Under the pieces are notes generated by a model, which had not been told where the DNA came from, did no database searches, and worked only from the letters and a program-made list of their open reading frames with translations. 64,000 nt of DNA from JAFAGX01 sp963759875. Its GTDB lineage: Bacteria; Acidobacteriota; Terriglobia; Terriglobales; Acidobacteriaceae. The DNA is taken from positions 496,001 through 560,000 of the forward strand of contig CAVXBB010000017.1 of assembly GCA_963759875.1 (NCBI GenBank), read 5' to 3'. A program made the translations under genes and the position numbers. This document shows positions 44,810 to 54,065 of the stretch, in pieces (the stretch's first letter is position 1; each line of letters begins with the position of its first letter).

Positions 44810-45751
44810 ATGACTCGGTCGCTCAAACTTGTGTTCTGCGGCACACCCGCATTCGCTGTACCCACGCTCCAGAAGTTAGTCGAGCACCAATTCTCCCTAG
44901 CACTGGTTGTGACACAACCAGACCGGCCACGCGGACGTGGTATGGAACTGGCCGCATCCCCGGTCAAGCAAAAAGCGGCGGAACTCGGACTGCAAATTAC
45001 CCAACCCGAGAAGATCAAAGACAACAATGAATTCCGGACGCGGCTGACGGCGATTCAGCCGGATGCCATTGTGGTAGTTGGTTACGGCCGGATCATTCCT
45101 CAATGGATGATCGAACTACCCAGGTTCGGCAACATCAATCTTCACGCTTCCTTGCTGCCTAAATACCGCGGAGCGGCCCCAATTCAGTGGGCTATCGCGC
45201 GAGGCGAGATTGTGACCGGCGTGACTACGATGCTGATCAATGCTGGCTTGGATACCGGCGACATCCTGCTTCAGAAAGAGGTGTGCATCGCCGCTGATGA
45301 TACGGCGGAGACTCTGGCAGCGCGCCTAGCCGTCATTGGTGCCGATCTGGTGATCGAAACTCTACACAACCTGGCAGATGGAACCATTCATTCCAGGCCT
45401 CAAGATAACTCCCATGCAACTTTAGCGCCGACCCTCAAAAAAGAAGACGGCAGAATCGATTTTCGTTTGACTGCGCGGGAGATTTTTAATCGGCTTCGCG
45501 GGTTTCAGCCCTGGCCCGGAGCGTTCACGAATTTTCGTGGAAAAAACCTGAATATCTGGCAGGCAAAACCCGTCAATGCGAATCTCTCCTCGCCGGGCGA
45601 ATTGATAATCGACAGTGGCCGCTTACTCGCGGGCTGCGGGGACAATACTGAGTTAGAGCTACTCACGATCCAGCTCGAAGGCAAGAAACGCATGAGTGCC
45701 CAAGATTTCATTCGCGGATACCATCCAGCGAAGGGTGAGCGTCTCGGGTAA
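44810..45751 (+). CDS. fmt: Methionyl-tRNA formyltransferase
   Basis: Formylates initiator Met-tRNA. 313 residues: KLVFCGTPAFAVPTLQKLVE, VTQPDRPRGRG, then NINLHASLLPKYRGAAPIQW (the SLLPxYRGxAP signature), AIARGEIVTGVTTMLINAGL with DTGDIL, and a C-terminal OB-like domain (FNRLRGFQPWPGAFTNFRGK). Lies 45 bases after def. Confidence 0.96.
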   Translation: MTRSLKLVFCGTPAFAVPTLQKLVEHQFSLALVVTQPDRPRGRGMELAASPVKQKAAELGLQITQPEKIKDNNEFRTRLTAIQPDAIVVVGYGRIIPQWMIELPRFGNINLHASLLPKYRGAAPIQWAIARGEIVTGVTTMLINAGLDTGDILLQKEVCIAADDTAETLAARLAVIGADLVIETLHNLADGTIHSRPQDNSHATLAPTLKKEDGRIDFRLTAREIFNRLRGFQPWPGAFTNFRGKNLNIWQAKPVNANLSSPGELIIDSGRLLAGCGDNTELELLTIQLEGKKRMSAQDFIRGYHPAKGERLG

Positions 45752-45803
45752 GGCGTTCAACAGTCCCGGCTTTCGAAGATAGAATTGTTCGTCTGGACCG
45801 CTG

Positions 45804-47126
45804 ATGCCGATCTCCCCCGCTCGCTTGACAGCTTTCGAAATTCTGTTTCGGGTGGATCAGCAGGATGCTTTTGCCTCCGAACTGCTTCATTCCTCTGCAT
45901 ATCAGAAACTTTCCACGGCTGACCATCACCTTGCGACCGAATTGGTGATGGGCGTGCTTCGCTGGCGCTCGTTGCTGGATGAACAGCTCACGAAATACTC
46001 TTCCCACCAACTGACCAAACTTGACCCAGAGGTCTTGACCGCCCTACGTCTCGCTAGCTACCAACTGATGTTCCTCGACCGCATACCAGCCAGAGCCGCC
46101 ATTTACGAAAGCGTAGAACTGGTGAAGCGAGCACGAAAACGATCAGCCAGCCCATTCGTGAATGCCTTGCTTCGAAAATTGGTGGGGGTCAAGACTCATC
46201 CCGCTTCGCCCCAAAGCCACAATGCTGCGGAATTGGCGAGGTCTTCGGCACATCCGGAATGGCTGGTTGAACGCTGGATTCGAGAATTTAGTATCGAAAC
46301 AGCGAAGCGAATCTGTGATTACGATCAAGAGATTCCGCAAACCGCGTTGATGATCTCTGGTGCAATAGCTCAGGAGGTTGAAAAACATGGCTCAAAACTG
46401 GCGCCGGGCCGTTTGCTGTCCTCTTCGCGTCGGCTCGTTGCAGGCGACCTCGGAAATGTTCCGTCGGATCTCCGAGCACAGATTGCAATTCAGGACGAAG
46501 CATCACAGCTTGTGGGCCTTCTCGTCGGCAACGGCTCACGAATCCTCGACTGCTGTGCCGCGCCGGGAGGCAAAACCCGACTACTCGCTGCAAGCAATCC
46601 ATCCGCTCTGGTCGTGGCTGCCGAATTACATCCGCATCGGGCACATTTGTTGAAGAAACTAGTCACCGCGCCGAACCTTCGCCTAGTTGTGGCAGACGCC
46701 CGGGCGCTTCCGATTGCCGCGGGGTTCGACCGAATACTTGTAGACGTTCCCTGCTCGGGAACCGGAACGCTGGCACGCAATCCTGAAATCAAATGGCGGC
46801 TTAAACCCGAAGACTTACCCGACCTCCAGACTCGGCAAATAGCAATCCTGCGCTCGGCTATGCAGCAGCTGATTCCCGGCGGAAGGCTCGTGTACGCGAC
46901 GTGTTCGCTCGAGAGAGCAGAAAACGAAGAGGTCATCGAACAAGTGATAGCCGCTGATAATTCGTTCGAAGTGGTCGATTCTCGTGAGCGCTTACGGCAG
47001 CTTCAGGTCTCTGGCGAACTGGAGTGGCCAAGTCTCGAGTCGCTAACGCGTGGGCCTTATCTACGAACCATTCCGGGCATACATCCGTGCGACGGCTTCT
47101 TTGCGGCGATTCTGAAGAAACGGTAA
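45804..47126 (+). CDS. rsmB: 16S rRNA m5C967 methyltransferase
   Basis: 440 residues: N-terminal NusB-like RNA-binding domain (TAFEILFRVDQQDAFASELL; IPARAAIYESVELVKRARKR) and a C-terminal Rossmann methyltransferase with AdoMet motif ILDCCAAPGGKTRLLAA, DVPCSGTGTLARNPEIKW (first catalytic Cys) and YATCSLERAENEEV (second Cys). Fits RsmB/Sun. Ends 6 bases before the convergent PASTA gene. Confidence 0.95.
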   Translation: MPISPARLTAFEILFRVDQQDAFASELLHSSAYQKLSTADHHLATELVMGVLRWRSLLDEQLTKYSSHQLTKLDPEVLTALRLASYQLMFLDRIPARAAIYESVELVKRARKRSASPFVNALLRKLVGVKTHPASPQSHNAAELARSSAHPEWLVERWIREFSIETAKRICDYDQEIPQTALMISGAIAQEVEKHGSKLAPGRLLSSSRRLVAGDLGNVPSDLRAQIAIQDEASQLVGLLVGNGSRILDCCAAPGGKTRLLAASNPSALVVAAELHPHRAHLLKKLVTAPNLRLVVADARALPIAAGFDRILVDVPCSGTGTLARNPEIKWRLKPEDLPDLQTRQIAILRSAMQQLIPGGRLVYATCSLERAENEEVIEQVIAADNSFEVVDSRERLRQLQVSGELEWPSLESLTRGPYLRTIPGIHPCDGFFAAILKKR

Positions 47127-47132
47127 CTAACC

Positions 47133-47879
47133 TTATCGAACTTCGAAGTCAACAGAAGATCCTGCGAGGACCTTACTTCCCGGAGCCGGATTCTGGGAAG
47201 CGATGATATTAGTCGGCGCGGACGGCGGTGGGGTGGGCTGCGATATATTTGCTGTACTCGTCGCACCGTTACCCTGTGTAACTTTCCCCACCCGCAAACC
47301 GGCATCTTTTAGAGCGGCAGTTGCTACACCCAAACTTTGCCCGGCGAGGTTGGGCATAACAAAGGCTTGTGGCTGTGCCGCTTGCGAGGCCAGCAGGCTG
47401 ATCTTTGGCGCTGCGATATTGCTGGCGCTGGGAGATGGGCTTTGTGCAATTACCTGATCGGGAGGAGCGCCCGGCATTTCTAGCCCTGCTACGGCTCCGA
47501 CGTCCAAACCCCTACGAAGAATATTGATCTCTGCCGCTCGTTCGCTCTGGCCAATGACATTCGGAATATCGACTCGCTGCGGCCCAAGGCTCTCAGAAAC
47601 ACGAATGTCCCAACCGCGGCGCACCTGCGTCCCAGCTGGTGGTAATTGAGAGAGAACCCTTCCTGCCGGAATCTTGAAACTGTAATACTGGCGCTCAACT
47701 TCAAATTGGAAACCGCCCAGTTCGGCGACTCGGCGCGCCTCCGCTGGAGTCTTGCCGACCAGATCAGGCACCTCTGTTTCCCGAGTGTGAATAGCGAACC
47801 GCATGGCGGTCAGCGCGGATACCAGGGCCACCACCAGAAGAATCAGGGCCAAAAACACGAAACGAAAAAACGTTCTCAT
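47133..47879 (-). CDS. Membrane-anchored triple-PASTA protein
   Basis: 248 residues: N-terminal membrane helix (FVFLALILLVVALVSALTAM) and three PASTA domains, first at about residues 34-97 (TEVPDLVGKTPAEARRVAEL), second about 98-165 (RVDIPNVIGQSERAAEINIL), third about 170-248 (MPNLAGQSLGVATAALKDAG), each with the D-P-x-V-G-x-x-x-x-x-A pattern. PASTA repeats bind muropeptides or beta-lactams. It lacks kinase and PBP domains. Immediately upstream lies the PBP1A gene on the same strand (17 bases), consistent with a peptidoglycan role. Confidence 0.85.
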   Translation of the reverse strand: MRTFFRFVFLALILLVVALVSALTAMRFAIHTRETEVPDLVGKTPAEARRVAELGGFQFEVERQYYSFKIPAGRVLSQLPPAGTQVRRGWDIRVSESLGPQRVDIPNVIGQSERAAEINILRRGLDVGAVAGLEMPGAPPDQVIAQSPSPSASNIAAPKISLLASQAAQPQAFVMPNLAGQSLGVATAALKDAGLRVGKVTQGNGATSTANISQPTPPPSAPTNIIASQNPAPGSKVLAGSSVDFEVR

Positions 47880-47895
47880 CGGTCCCGAGCTTCCA

Positions 47896-50124
47896 TCAAT
47901 GCGTCTCCTCGGCGGCTGGAGCAGTGTCGGGGGTGTCCGGTTTCTCAGCCGTAGCGCTGGACGGCAATTGCGGTACCAGCTGGAACTCTCCGGGATCTTT
48001 GCCTGCCAGAGCGGTTTTCATAAAATCCATCCAGATCGGAAGCGCGGCGTGCGCTCCGGTTTCTTTCGCTCCAAGAGATTTCTTCTCGTCATAACCCATC
48101 CACACTCCAGTTGTCATGGAAGGGGAAAATCCAATAAACCACGCATCGGTGCAATCATTTGTCGTTCCGGTTTTCCCTGCCAACGGATACTTTAGGCTGG
48201 AAGCGGAAATTCCTGTGCCATGGAGTACTACCTCACGCAGCATCGAGGTCATGATGCGAGCGGTACGAGCGCTAATGACGTCTTTGACCTCAGGAAAATC
48301 TTCTTCCATAAGCCGGCCTTCATAATCTGTGACTTTGGTTATATAGCGCGGTGTTACGCGCACACCGTCGTTAGGAAAAACGCTGAATGCAGAAGTTTGC
48401 TCGAACAGAGTGACTTCCGCCGCACCGAGCGCGACGGGAAGGTATGGGGGAAGATTCGACGTGATGCCAAAGCGACGGGCATAGTCGATGACCGTCTTAA
48501 TCCCGATGCTGTCTGCCAGCTTCAATGCTGGAATATTCCGTGATTGCGCCAGCGCGCGCCGCAAAGTGATCCTGCCCTCGAATTTCTCGTCATAGTTATG
48601 GGGAACGTAGGGGCCGGAGACAGTCTGAAACATGACCGGCTCGTCAACAATCGTGTCATCCGGTTTTGCTCCTTGATCAATTGCTGCGGTGTAAACGTAG
48701 GGCTTGAAAGACGACCCAACTTGGCGTAACGCTTGGGTAGCCCGGTTGAACTTAGATTCATCGAAATCACGGCCGCCCACCATGGCCTTGATGCCCCCAG
48801 TGGCATTGTCCATCGCCATGAGAGCACCCTGGGCGCCGGAATCCTGCTCGATCTGCACGCGGGCTTTGCCCTCAGAAGGCAGCGAAATAATCTTCACGTA
48901 AACGATATCGCCCGTTTTCAAAATGGTGGGCAGTTTAGTCTGGGTCCATGCGGCATCGGACTGCGCGAGAGTAGCAGCGTAGCGGCCAAACTTAACGGTT
49001 GCCGATCCGGGGACAACCGCCGTGACTAGGGCGTGAACGTATCCCCCAACCTCGGGCTCATTATCCCAATCTGGGTTTTGGTAGCCCGTAAGTGAGAAGC
49101 CTTCGACGAGCACATTGTCGAGGTGACCCTTCCATCCATGACGGCGCTCGTATGCGGCCAAACCGTCGAGCACCGCACGATTGGCGGCGCGTTGCAGGTC
49201 CATGTCCAGCGTCGTGTAAACTCGCAAGCCGCTCTGGTGCACTTGATCAGCGCCGTATTTGTTTTCAAGATAGCGCCTGATCTCTTCCACAAAATAGGGC
49301 GCTAATGAGTTGGGATCCTTCTGCAGGTTCAACTGAATCGGCTGGTTGCGGGCGTCATTCGCCTGCTTCGCGGTGATTTTGCCATCTTCAAGCATGGCAT
49401 TAATAACCAAGTTTCTGCGCTTGAACGCACGATCAGGATGATTGATTGGCGAGTATTGACCGGGCGCCTTCGGCAGACCCGCCAATAGTGCGGCTTCATC
49501 CAGTGTCAACTGCTTTGCAGGTTTGTCGAAATAATATTCCGACGCTGCTTCGAACCCGTAAACTCCGTGGCCCAGAAAAATCTGATTGGCGTATAAAGTG
49601 AAGATCTGCTCTTTCGTAAAGCGCCGCTCAATCTGGATAGCCAGCAGGGCTTCCTCGATTTTCCGCTGAAACGAGCGGTCGGGAGAGAGAAACAAATTAC
49701 GGGCGAGTTGCATGGTGAGCGTAGAAGCTCCCTGCACCTTTCCTCCGGACTCAATATCGCGATAGGCGGCGCCGGCAATGCGCCAAACGTTAATTCCCCA
49801 ATGACGGTAAAAATCTTTGTCCTCGATAGAGATCAAGGCTTCACGCAGGACGGGTGGGAAGTCGCTGTAATTGGCCACTACGCGCCGTTGCAGCGCGAAT
49901 GAGCCGATCACCTGCCCATGATCGTCGTAAAGTTCGGTAATCGAACTAGGTCGGTAATGCTCGAGTTGCTCGACTTGGGGCAGATCGGTGGAATAAACGA
50001 GAAGTAGCCCTGCAGACGCGCCTACCAACGCAGACAACAAGAACAGCAGGCCAAACAGGACGCGGCCCATCACCTTTCGTCCGCCGGTTTCCACGGAGGG
50101 AAGGTCCTGGTAGATAACCTTCAT
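47896..50124 (-). CDS. mrcA: Class A penicillin-binding protein (PBP1A type)
   Basis: 742 residues. Membrane anchor LFGLLFLLSALVGASAGLLL, GT51 transglycosylase domain with the catalytic Glu in SIEDKDFYRHWGINVWRIAG, GASTLTMQLARNLFLSPDRS and RKIEEALLAIQIERRFTKEQ, then the transpeptidase with SSFK (VGSSFKPYVYTAAIDQG), SRN (LAQSRNIPALKL) and KTG (PLAGKTGTTNDCTDAWFIGF). All catalytic residues of both activities are visible. Polymerises and cross-links peptidoglycan in the periplasm. Starts at ATG 50124. Confidence 0.95.
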   Translation of the reverse strand: MKVIYQDLPSVETGGRKVMGRVLFGLLFLLSALVGASAGLLLVYSTDLPQVEQLEHYRPSSITELYDDHGQVIGSFALQRRVVANYSDFPPVLREALISIEDKDFYRHWGINVWRIAGAAYRDIESGGKVQGASTLTMQLARNLFLSPDRSFQRKIEEALLAIQIERRFTKEQIFTLYANQIFLGHGVYGFEAASEYYFDKPAKQLTLDEAALLAGLPKAPGQYSPINHPDRAFKRRNLVINAMLEDGKITAKQANDARNQPIQLNLQKDPNSLAPYFVEEIRRYLENKYGADQVHQSGLRVYTTLDMDLQRAANRAVLDGLAAYERRHGWKGHLDNVLVEGFSLTGYQNPDWDNEPEVGGYVHALVTAVVPGSATVKFGRYAATLAQSDAAWTQTKLPTILKTGDIVYVKIISLPSEGKARVQIEQDSGAQGALMAMDNATGGIKAMVGGRDFDESKFNRATQALRQVGSSFKPYVYTAAIDQGAKPDDTIVDEPVMFQTVSGPYVPHNYDEKFEGRITLRRALAQSRNIPALKLADSIGIKTVIDYARRFGITSNLPPYLPVALGAAEVTLFEQTSAFSVFPNDGVRVTPRYITKVTDYEGRLMEEDFPEVKDVISARTARIMTSMLREVVLHGTGISASSLKYPLAGKTGTTNDCTDAWFIGFSPSMTTGVWMGYDEKKSLGAKETGAHAALPIWMDFMKTALAGKDPGEFQLVPQLPSSATAEKPDTPDTAPAAEETH

Positions 50125-50226
50125 GGGAGATTAGGGTCAGCATAGCAGGTCTGGCGTGGCGTGGCCTGTTGCTGAAGCGTAGTCAACCCGCCGACGCGGG
50201 GAGGCAACCAAGCAACGTTTCTAGGC

Positions 50227-51477
50227 TCACACGTGCGCCGCAGTCAATTCCCGCATCTGCTGCTTGATGGCCACCGATAACCTTCGGATACCTTCGCGAA
50301 TTTGTTCCGGTTGACCGTACGAAAAGTTCAGCCTCAAGTGACGGCAGCTCTCCTTGGCCACATTTCCGGCATAGAAGCACTCGCCGGGGACGAATGCGAC
50401 ATTTTCCTTCAGCGCCGCTTCGAAGAGCTTATTGCAGTCCATGCCTTCAGGAAGAGTGACCCACAAAAAAAGTCCGCCCTGCGGACGCGTCCAACTCGCT
50501 TCCGCCGGAAAATACTTGCTCAGCGCTTCCAGCATCACATCGCGCCGCTCGCGATAGACCCGACGGATTAGCTTGACGTGCTCATCTAAAAAATTATCTT
50601 TCGCTACTTCGTATGCCACCATTTGTCCGAATGTGGAGGTGTGCAGATCCGCTCCTTGCTTAAGCTGCACAAATTTGGCGATCACGTCGGCCGGTGCAAC
50701 TATCCATCCCAAACGCAACCCTGGCGCCAGCGTCTTTGAAAATGTGCTCAGGTAAATTACGTTTCCGATGGAATAACCGCCATCACGCCGCAAGTTTTCG
50801 CGATCTAGCACCACCAATGGGGGCAAATGCTCGCCTTCATAACGCAGCTGTCCATAAGGGTCGTCTTCAATAATAGGAATCCCGTACTTGTCCGCCAGCA
50901 GCACGAGTTCATGGCGGCGTCCTTCAGAAAGAGTGGTGCCACCCGGGTTCTGGAAATTCGGCAGAACGTACATGAATTTCGGACCAGTTCGCAGCGGCGC
51001 TTCCAGCAGATCGGTACGCAAGCCATCATTATCACTTTGCACCGAGACATATTCTGCCCCATAAACATTGAAAGCTTGCAGTGCGCCCAGGTACGTGGGT
51101 GCTTCTACCAGAACGCGATCTCCGCGGTTGATGAGCAGCTTGCCAATCAAATCCAGAGCTTGCTGCGAACCGGACGTAATGAGCACATTCTCCGACTTCG
51201 CTTTAATTCCGTAGCGCGCGATGTGTCGCGCAATCATTTCTCGCAGCGGCTCATATCCCTCACTGGCACCGTACTGCAATGCCTGATGTCCGTTCACTTC
51301 GAGCACCTTGCGGCAAGCCTCTTGAAAACGGGCCACCGGGAAAACGTCGGGGGCAGGTAGGCCACCGGCAAAGGAAATTACCTCCGGTTTTTGCGTGATC
51401 TTCAGAAGTTCGCGAATTGCTGAACTCTTGATGTTCTTCGTACGTAGTGCAAACCGCGATTTCCAGGCAGTCGACAC
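50227..51477 (-). CDS. PLP-dependent aminotransferase (2-aminoadipate/LysN type)
   Basis: 416-residue fold type I aminotransferase. Visible: PEVISFAGGLPAPDVFPVAR, NVLITSGSQQALDLIGKLLI, PTYLGALQAF, PNFQNPGGTTLSEGRRHELV, IPIIEDDPYGQLRYEGE and PLP-lysine motif YLSTFSKTLAPGLRLGWIVA. This matches the group of MocR-like aminotransferase domains and LysN/2-aminoadipate transaminase. There is no N-terminal GntR domain, so it is an enzyme and not a regulator. Substrate is inferred only. Confidence 0.88.
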   Translation of the reverse strand: MSTAWKSRFALRTKNIKSSAIRELLKITQKPEVISFAGGLPAPDVFPVARFQEACRKVLEVNGHQALQYGASEGYEPLREMIARHIARYGIKAKSENVLITSGSQQALDLIGKLLINRGDRVLVEAPTYLGALQAFNVYGAEYVSVQSDNDGLRTDLLEAPLRTGPKFMYVLPNFQNPGGTTLSEGRRHELVLLADKYGIPIIEDDPYGQLRYEGEHLPPLVVLDRENLRRDGGYSIGNVIYLSTFSKTLAPGLRLGWIVAPADVIAKFVQLKQGADLHTSTFGQMVAYEVAKDNFLDEHVKLIRRVYRERRDVMLEALSKYFPAEASWTRPQGGLFLWVTLPEGMDCNKLFEAALKENVAFVPGECFYAGNVAKESCRHLRLNFSYGQPEQIREGIRRLSVAIKQQMRELTAAHV

Positions 51478-51700
51478 GGATTCCCTCCTCCACCATCATT
51501 ATTGTAGAGTTCCGCGGGAAAATCTCTCAGTGACGCCGGACACCGCAAGAATGACTAAAATCACCAGTTTGTGTGACCGCAGATTTGACGCTGGTAGCTA
51601 ATGCGAGTAGTGCAATCAAATGCTTAGGAAGTTTCGCGCAGCGTGGAACTTCAGGGGCACAACCAAGGGTCGCATAGTAAGATAGGAACTGCTGACGTGT

Positions 51701-51777
<77 letters not shown>

Positions 51778-51802
51778 TATTTAAGCATTTTCAACAACTT
51801 CC

Positions 51803-51822
51803 GTGCTACCACTGTGCTACCA
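51803..51822. repeat. Tandem GTGCTACCA sites near the tRNA (possible arm-type sites)
   Basis: GTGCTACCA at 51803-51811 and again at 51814-51822, an 11-base period, 26 bases past the tRNA end. The pattern GTGCTACC-N3-GTGCTAC recurs inverted at 62,093-62,110. Position next to the attachment site fits integrase arm-type or excisionase sites. Confidence 0.6.
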
Positions 51823-51844
51823 GAGCGAGTAGCATGGGCAGCGC

Positions 51845-51976
51845 TTACTTCCGCTTTCGCTCCCTAGCCTGTTTGGTCCTTGCCTTTGCCGCAGCCTTCG
51901 ATGCCTTCGTAGCAAGTGCCTTTCGCTCTTCAGCGGTCATTCGCGCGTATCGCTTCTTAGCTCCTCGCTTTCCCAT
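51845..51976 (-). CDS. 43-residue Lys/Arg-rich protein
   Basis: MGKRGAKKRYARMTAEERKA then about 23 more basic residues (KASKAAAKARTKQARERKRK). Pattern M-T-A-E-E-R-K-A-L-A-x-K-A resembles short basic motifs seen in plasmid and phage proteins (S-P-E-R-R-x-x-I-A-x-K-A-A). No clear ribosome site. It is the outermost gene of the element on the tRNA side. Probably DNA-binding; function unknown. Confidence 0.5.
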   Translation of the reverse strand: MGKRGAKKRYARMTAEERKALATKASKAAAKARTKQARERKRK

Positions 51977-52053
51977 GAGTGAGAAATAGCGCGAAAGCTG
52001 ATTCTCGTCTGGAAGGTCAGCCATCCGGCGAAAGTTTACATGGCGGCCAGCTT

Positions 52054-52076
52054 GACACCCCAGCCGCTAGGGTGTC
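52054..52076. repeat. Inverted repeat GACACCC-N9-GGGTGTC
   Basis: Perfect 7-bp arms with a nine-base spacer in the gap between the basic protein gene and the first recombinase gene. May be a regulator or recombinase site. Confidence 0.45.
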
Positions 52077-52112
52077 TAATTCGTCCGTCCGGCCCTCCCC
52101 AAAAAACACAAC

Positions 52113-52147
52113 GAGCTGAGCAAGTGCGGTAAACACTCGCCCAGCTC
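52113..52147. repeat. Dif-like 14-bp imperfect inverted repeat with 7-bp spacer
   Basis: Left arm GAGCTGAGCAAGTG (52113-52126) and the reverse complement of the right arm (52134-52147), GAGCTGGGCGAGTG, agree at 12 of 14 positions around a seven-base spacer CGGTAAA. Arm and spacer sizes are those of tyrosine recombinase core sites, and the first recombinase gene starts 28 bases downstream. On the minus strand a TTTTTT run follows some distance later, so a weak terminator is the alternative. Confidence 0.5.
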
Positions 52148-52174
52148 TAACCACGTTACCCCCAGAAAGCAAAC

Positions 52175-53128
52175 ATGGCTGAACAGAACATAGCACGACT
52201 TTTCCTAGTCCCTCGCCCATCCGCTACGCAGATTCAGACGCCCGTTCCCAAGGACAACAGCGAGCTAGTTTCTAAGTTCATGGAGTATTTATTCACTGAG
52301 CGCCGACTTGCCCGCAATACGGTGCAAAGCTATGCCTTGGACTTGCTCCAGGCCGCCCGCATGCTCCCATGCAGCCTGCAAACAGCTACACGTGATGACT
52401 TGAGGCAGATGTTCGCGCGGTTTCAAAGGAATGGGATTAAGGCTACCAGTCTAGCCCGCAAGCTCTCGACTCTTCGCCACTTCTACCAGTACCTACGGCG
52501 GAAGAAACTAATCACGACAATTCCGCTGCAGAATATTCCACTGCCGAAACGGCTGATGCGCCTGCCCAAGCCTGTCAGTGACCCTGATTTCGTGAAGCTT
52601 GTAAAGGCCTGCGATAGTCGAACACCGGAAGGGCTGCGCGATCTGGCTGTGCTGCATGTGCTCGATTCATGCGGGCTGCGAGGCAGCGAACTTACGCACC
52701 TTACACTCGACGATCTGCACCTGAGCGAAGGTCACATCATCGTGCGCGCGGGGAAGGGCGATAAGGACAGATTCGCGCCAATTGATAAAACTGGCATTGA
52801 CGTACTGCTTGCTTACCTCGCGACATCACGGCCAGTGTTGCGGCGCAAACGGAAGGCTGACCCTTCGCAGATATTCCCATATACCCGTCAACGGATTTTT
52901 CAGATCATTCGAGCGATCTGCAAGCGAGCGAATATCGCGCCTCTACATCCTCACCAATTACGGCACAGGCTTGGCAGTTCGCTAGTCCGCGCCGGCCTTG
53001 AACTGCGCGAAGTGGCCGACATCCTGGGCCATACCTCGACAGATACGACAGAGATTTACGTGGGCCTTGATTTCAGCTATTTGCGCAAAGTGTTCCGCGA
53101 AACTCATCCGAGGATCGAACGCCCATGA
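52175..53128 (+). CDS. Tyrosine recombinase/integrase 1
   Basis: 317 residues. N-terminal SAM-like core-binding domain (about 25-115, FMEYLFTERRLARNTVQSYA), C-terminal catalytic domain with the full set: Arg in DSCGLRGSELTHL, Lys in AGKGDKDRFAPI, H-x-x-R in LHPHQLRHRLGSSL, His in ILGHTSTDTT and nucleophile Tyr in TEIYVGLD. Predicted active. XerC/D-like length. It ends with an ATGA overlap into a second recombinase gene. Located 400 bases from the tRNA end, so it is likely (alone or with its partner) the integrase of the element. Confidence 0.92.
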   Translation: MAEQNIARLFLVPRPSATQIQTPVPKDNSELVSKFMEYLFTERRLARNTVQSYALDLLQAARMLPCSLQTATRDDLRQMFARFQRNGIKATSLARKLSTLRHFYQYLRRKKLITTIPLQNIPLPKRLMRLPKPVSDPDFVKLVKACDSRTPEGLRDLAVLHVLDSCGLRGSELTHLTLDDLHLSEGHIIVRAGKGDKDRFAPIDKTGIDVLLAYLATSRPVLRRKRKADPSQIFPYTRQRIFQIIRAICKRANIAPLHPHQLRHRLGSSLVRAGLELREVADILGHTSTDTTEIYVGLDFSYLRKVFRETHPRIERP

Positions 53129-54024
53129 CGAAAGCCATCGAACGCTATCTCGCTCACTTGGAGCTGGCAAACGCCAGCGATAACACGATCCGCTCTTACC
53201 GCGGTTACCTTTTGGACTTTGCGGAAGTTTGCCGAGTCGAGCCGTGGGCACTGGATGTTGAGCACATAGAGCGCTATCTCTCTGCGCTGAATTTGCGTCG
53301 GCCCGCGAAAGCTACCATTCGCAGAGCGCTTGCCACGATAAAGAGCTTCTGTGAATGGCTCGTTGGGGAAGGTATCTTGCGCGAGAATCCGGCAGGGTCA
53401 TTCCGTGCGCCGCGAGCTTCCCGTCGCGTGCATCGGTCTGCTACAGAGCAGGAAATCCGCGATCTGCTAGACGGGCCAATCCTAACATCGTCCCCTGAGC
53501 GGGACCGCCTGATTCTGGAACTCATGTACGGCAGCGGATTACGGTGTCAGGAAGTTGCAAGCTTGCGACTATCCGATTTGATCGACACAGACGTGCTGCT
53601 GGTTTCCAAGGCGAAAGGGAACAAGCAAAGGCAGGTATTGCTCAGCGATACCGCCCGCCATGCCCTGACTGCGTACTTACCGAAGCGTCGCAAGATTCTA
53701 GATGCCCGCAGAGAAAGGGGGGACAGGCGAAAGATTACCGCTCTATTCTTTGGTTGCTCTGGGCCACAGATTGATGCGTTAGAACCTCGCAACGTGCGCC
53801 GGATCGTGACAAAGCTGGCGACGGATGCCGGTATTCCGTGGTTACGGCCGCACGATCTAAGGCGAGCTTTTGCAACTCACCTGGACCAGCACGGAGCGCC
53901 GCGCATTGTAATCTCGCGATTACTCGGCCATGCAAAGCAGAGTGTCACGGATTTGTATATTGCCAAGGCCTCACCTGAGCGGCTGAAATTGGCGTATGAT
54001 CGCGCGCGTAGGGCAACCGTTTGA
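53125..54024 (+). CDS. Tyrosine recombinase/integrase 2
   Basis: 299 residues, overlapping recombinase 1 by four bases. Core-binding domain (YLAHLELANASDNTIRSYRG) and catalytic domain with Arg in YGSGLRCQEVASLRL, Lys in KAKGNKQRQVLL, H-x-x-R in LRPHDLRRAFATHL, His in LLGHAKQSVTDL and Tyr in DLYIAKASPE. All five catalytic positions are intact. It is only distantly similar to recombinase 1, so the pair is not a recent duplication. Coupled translation suggests they act together, as XerC/XerD or Tn554 TnpA/TnpB do. Confidence 0.9.
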   Translation: MTKAIERYLAHLELANASDNTIRSYRGYLLDFAEVCRVEPWALDVEHIERYLSALNLRRPAKATIRRALATIKSFCEWLVGEGILRENPAGSFRAPRASRRVHRSATEQEIRDLLDGPILTSSPERDRLILELMYGSGLRCQEVASLRLSDLIDTDVLLVSKAKGNKQRQVLLSDTARHALTAYLPKRRKILDARRERGDRRKITALFFGCSGPQIDALEPRNVRRIVTKLATDAGIPWLRPHDLRRAFATHLDQHGAPRIVISRLLGHAKQSVTDLYIAKASPERLKLAYDRARRATV

Positions 54025-54065
54025 AACGAACAGCGTGCGCCCGGACTCTGGCAAGGAGGTTGTTT

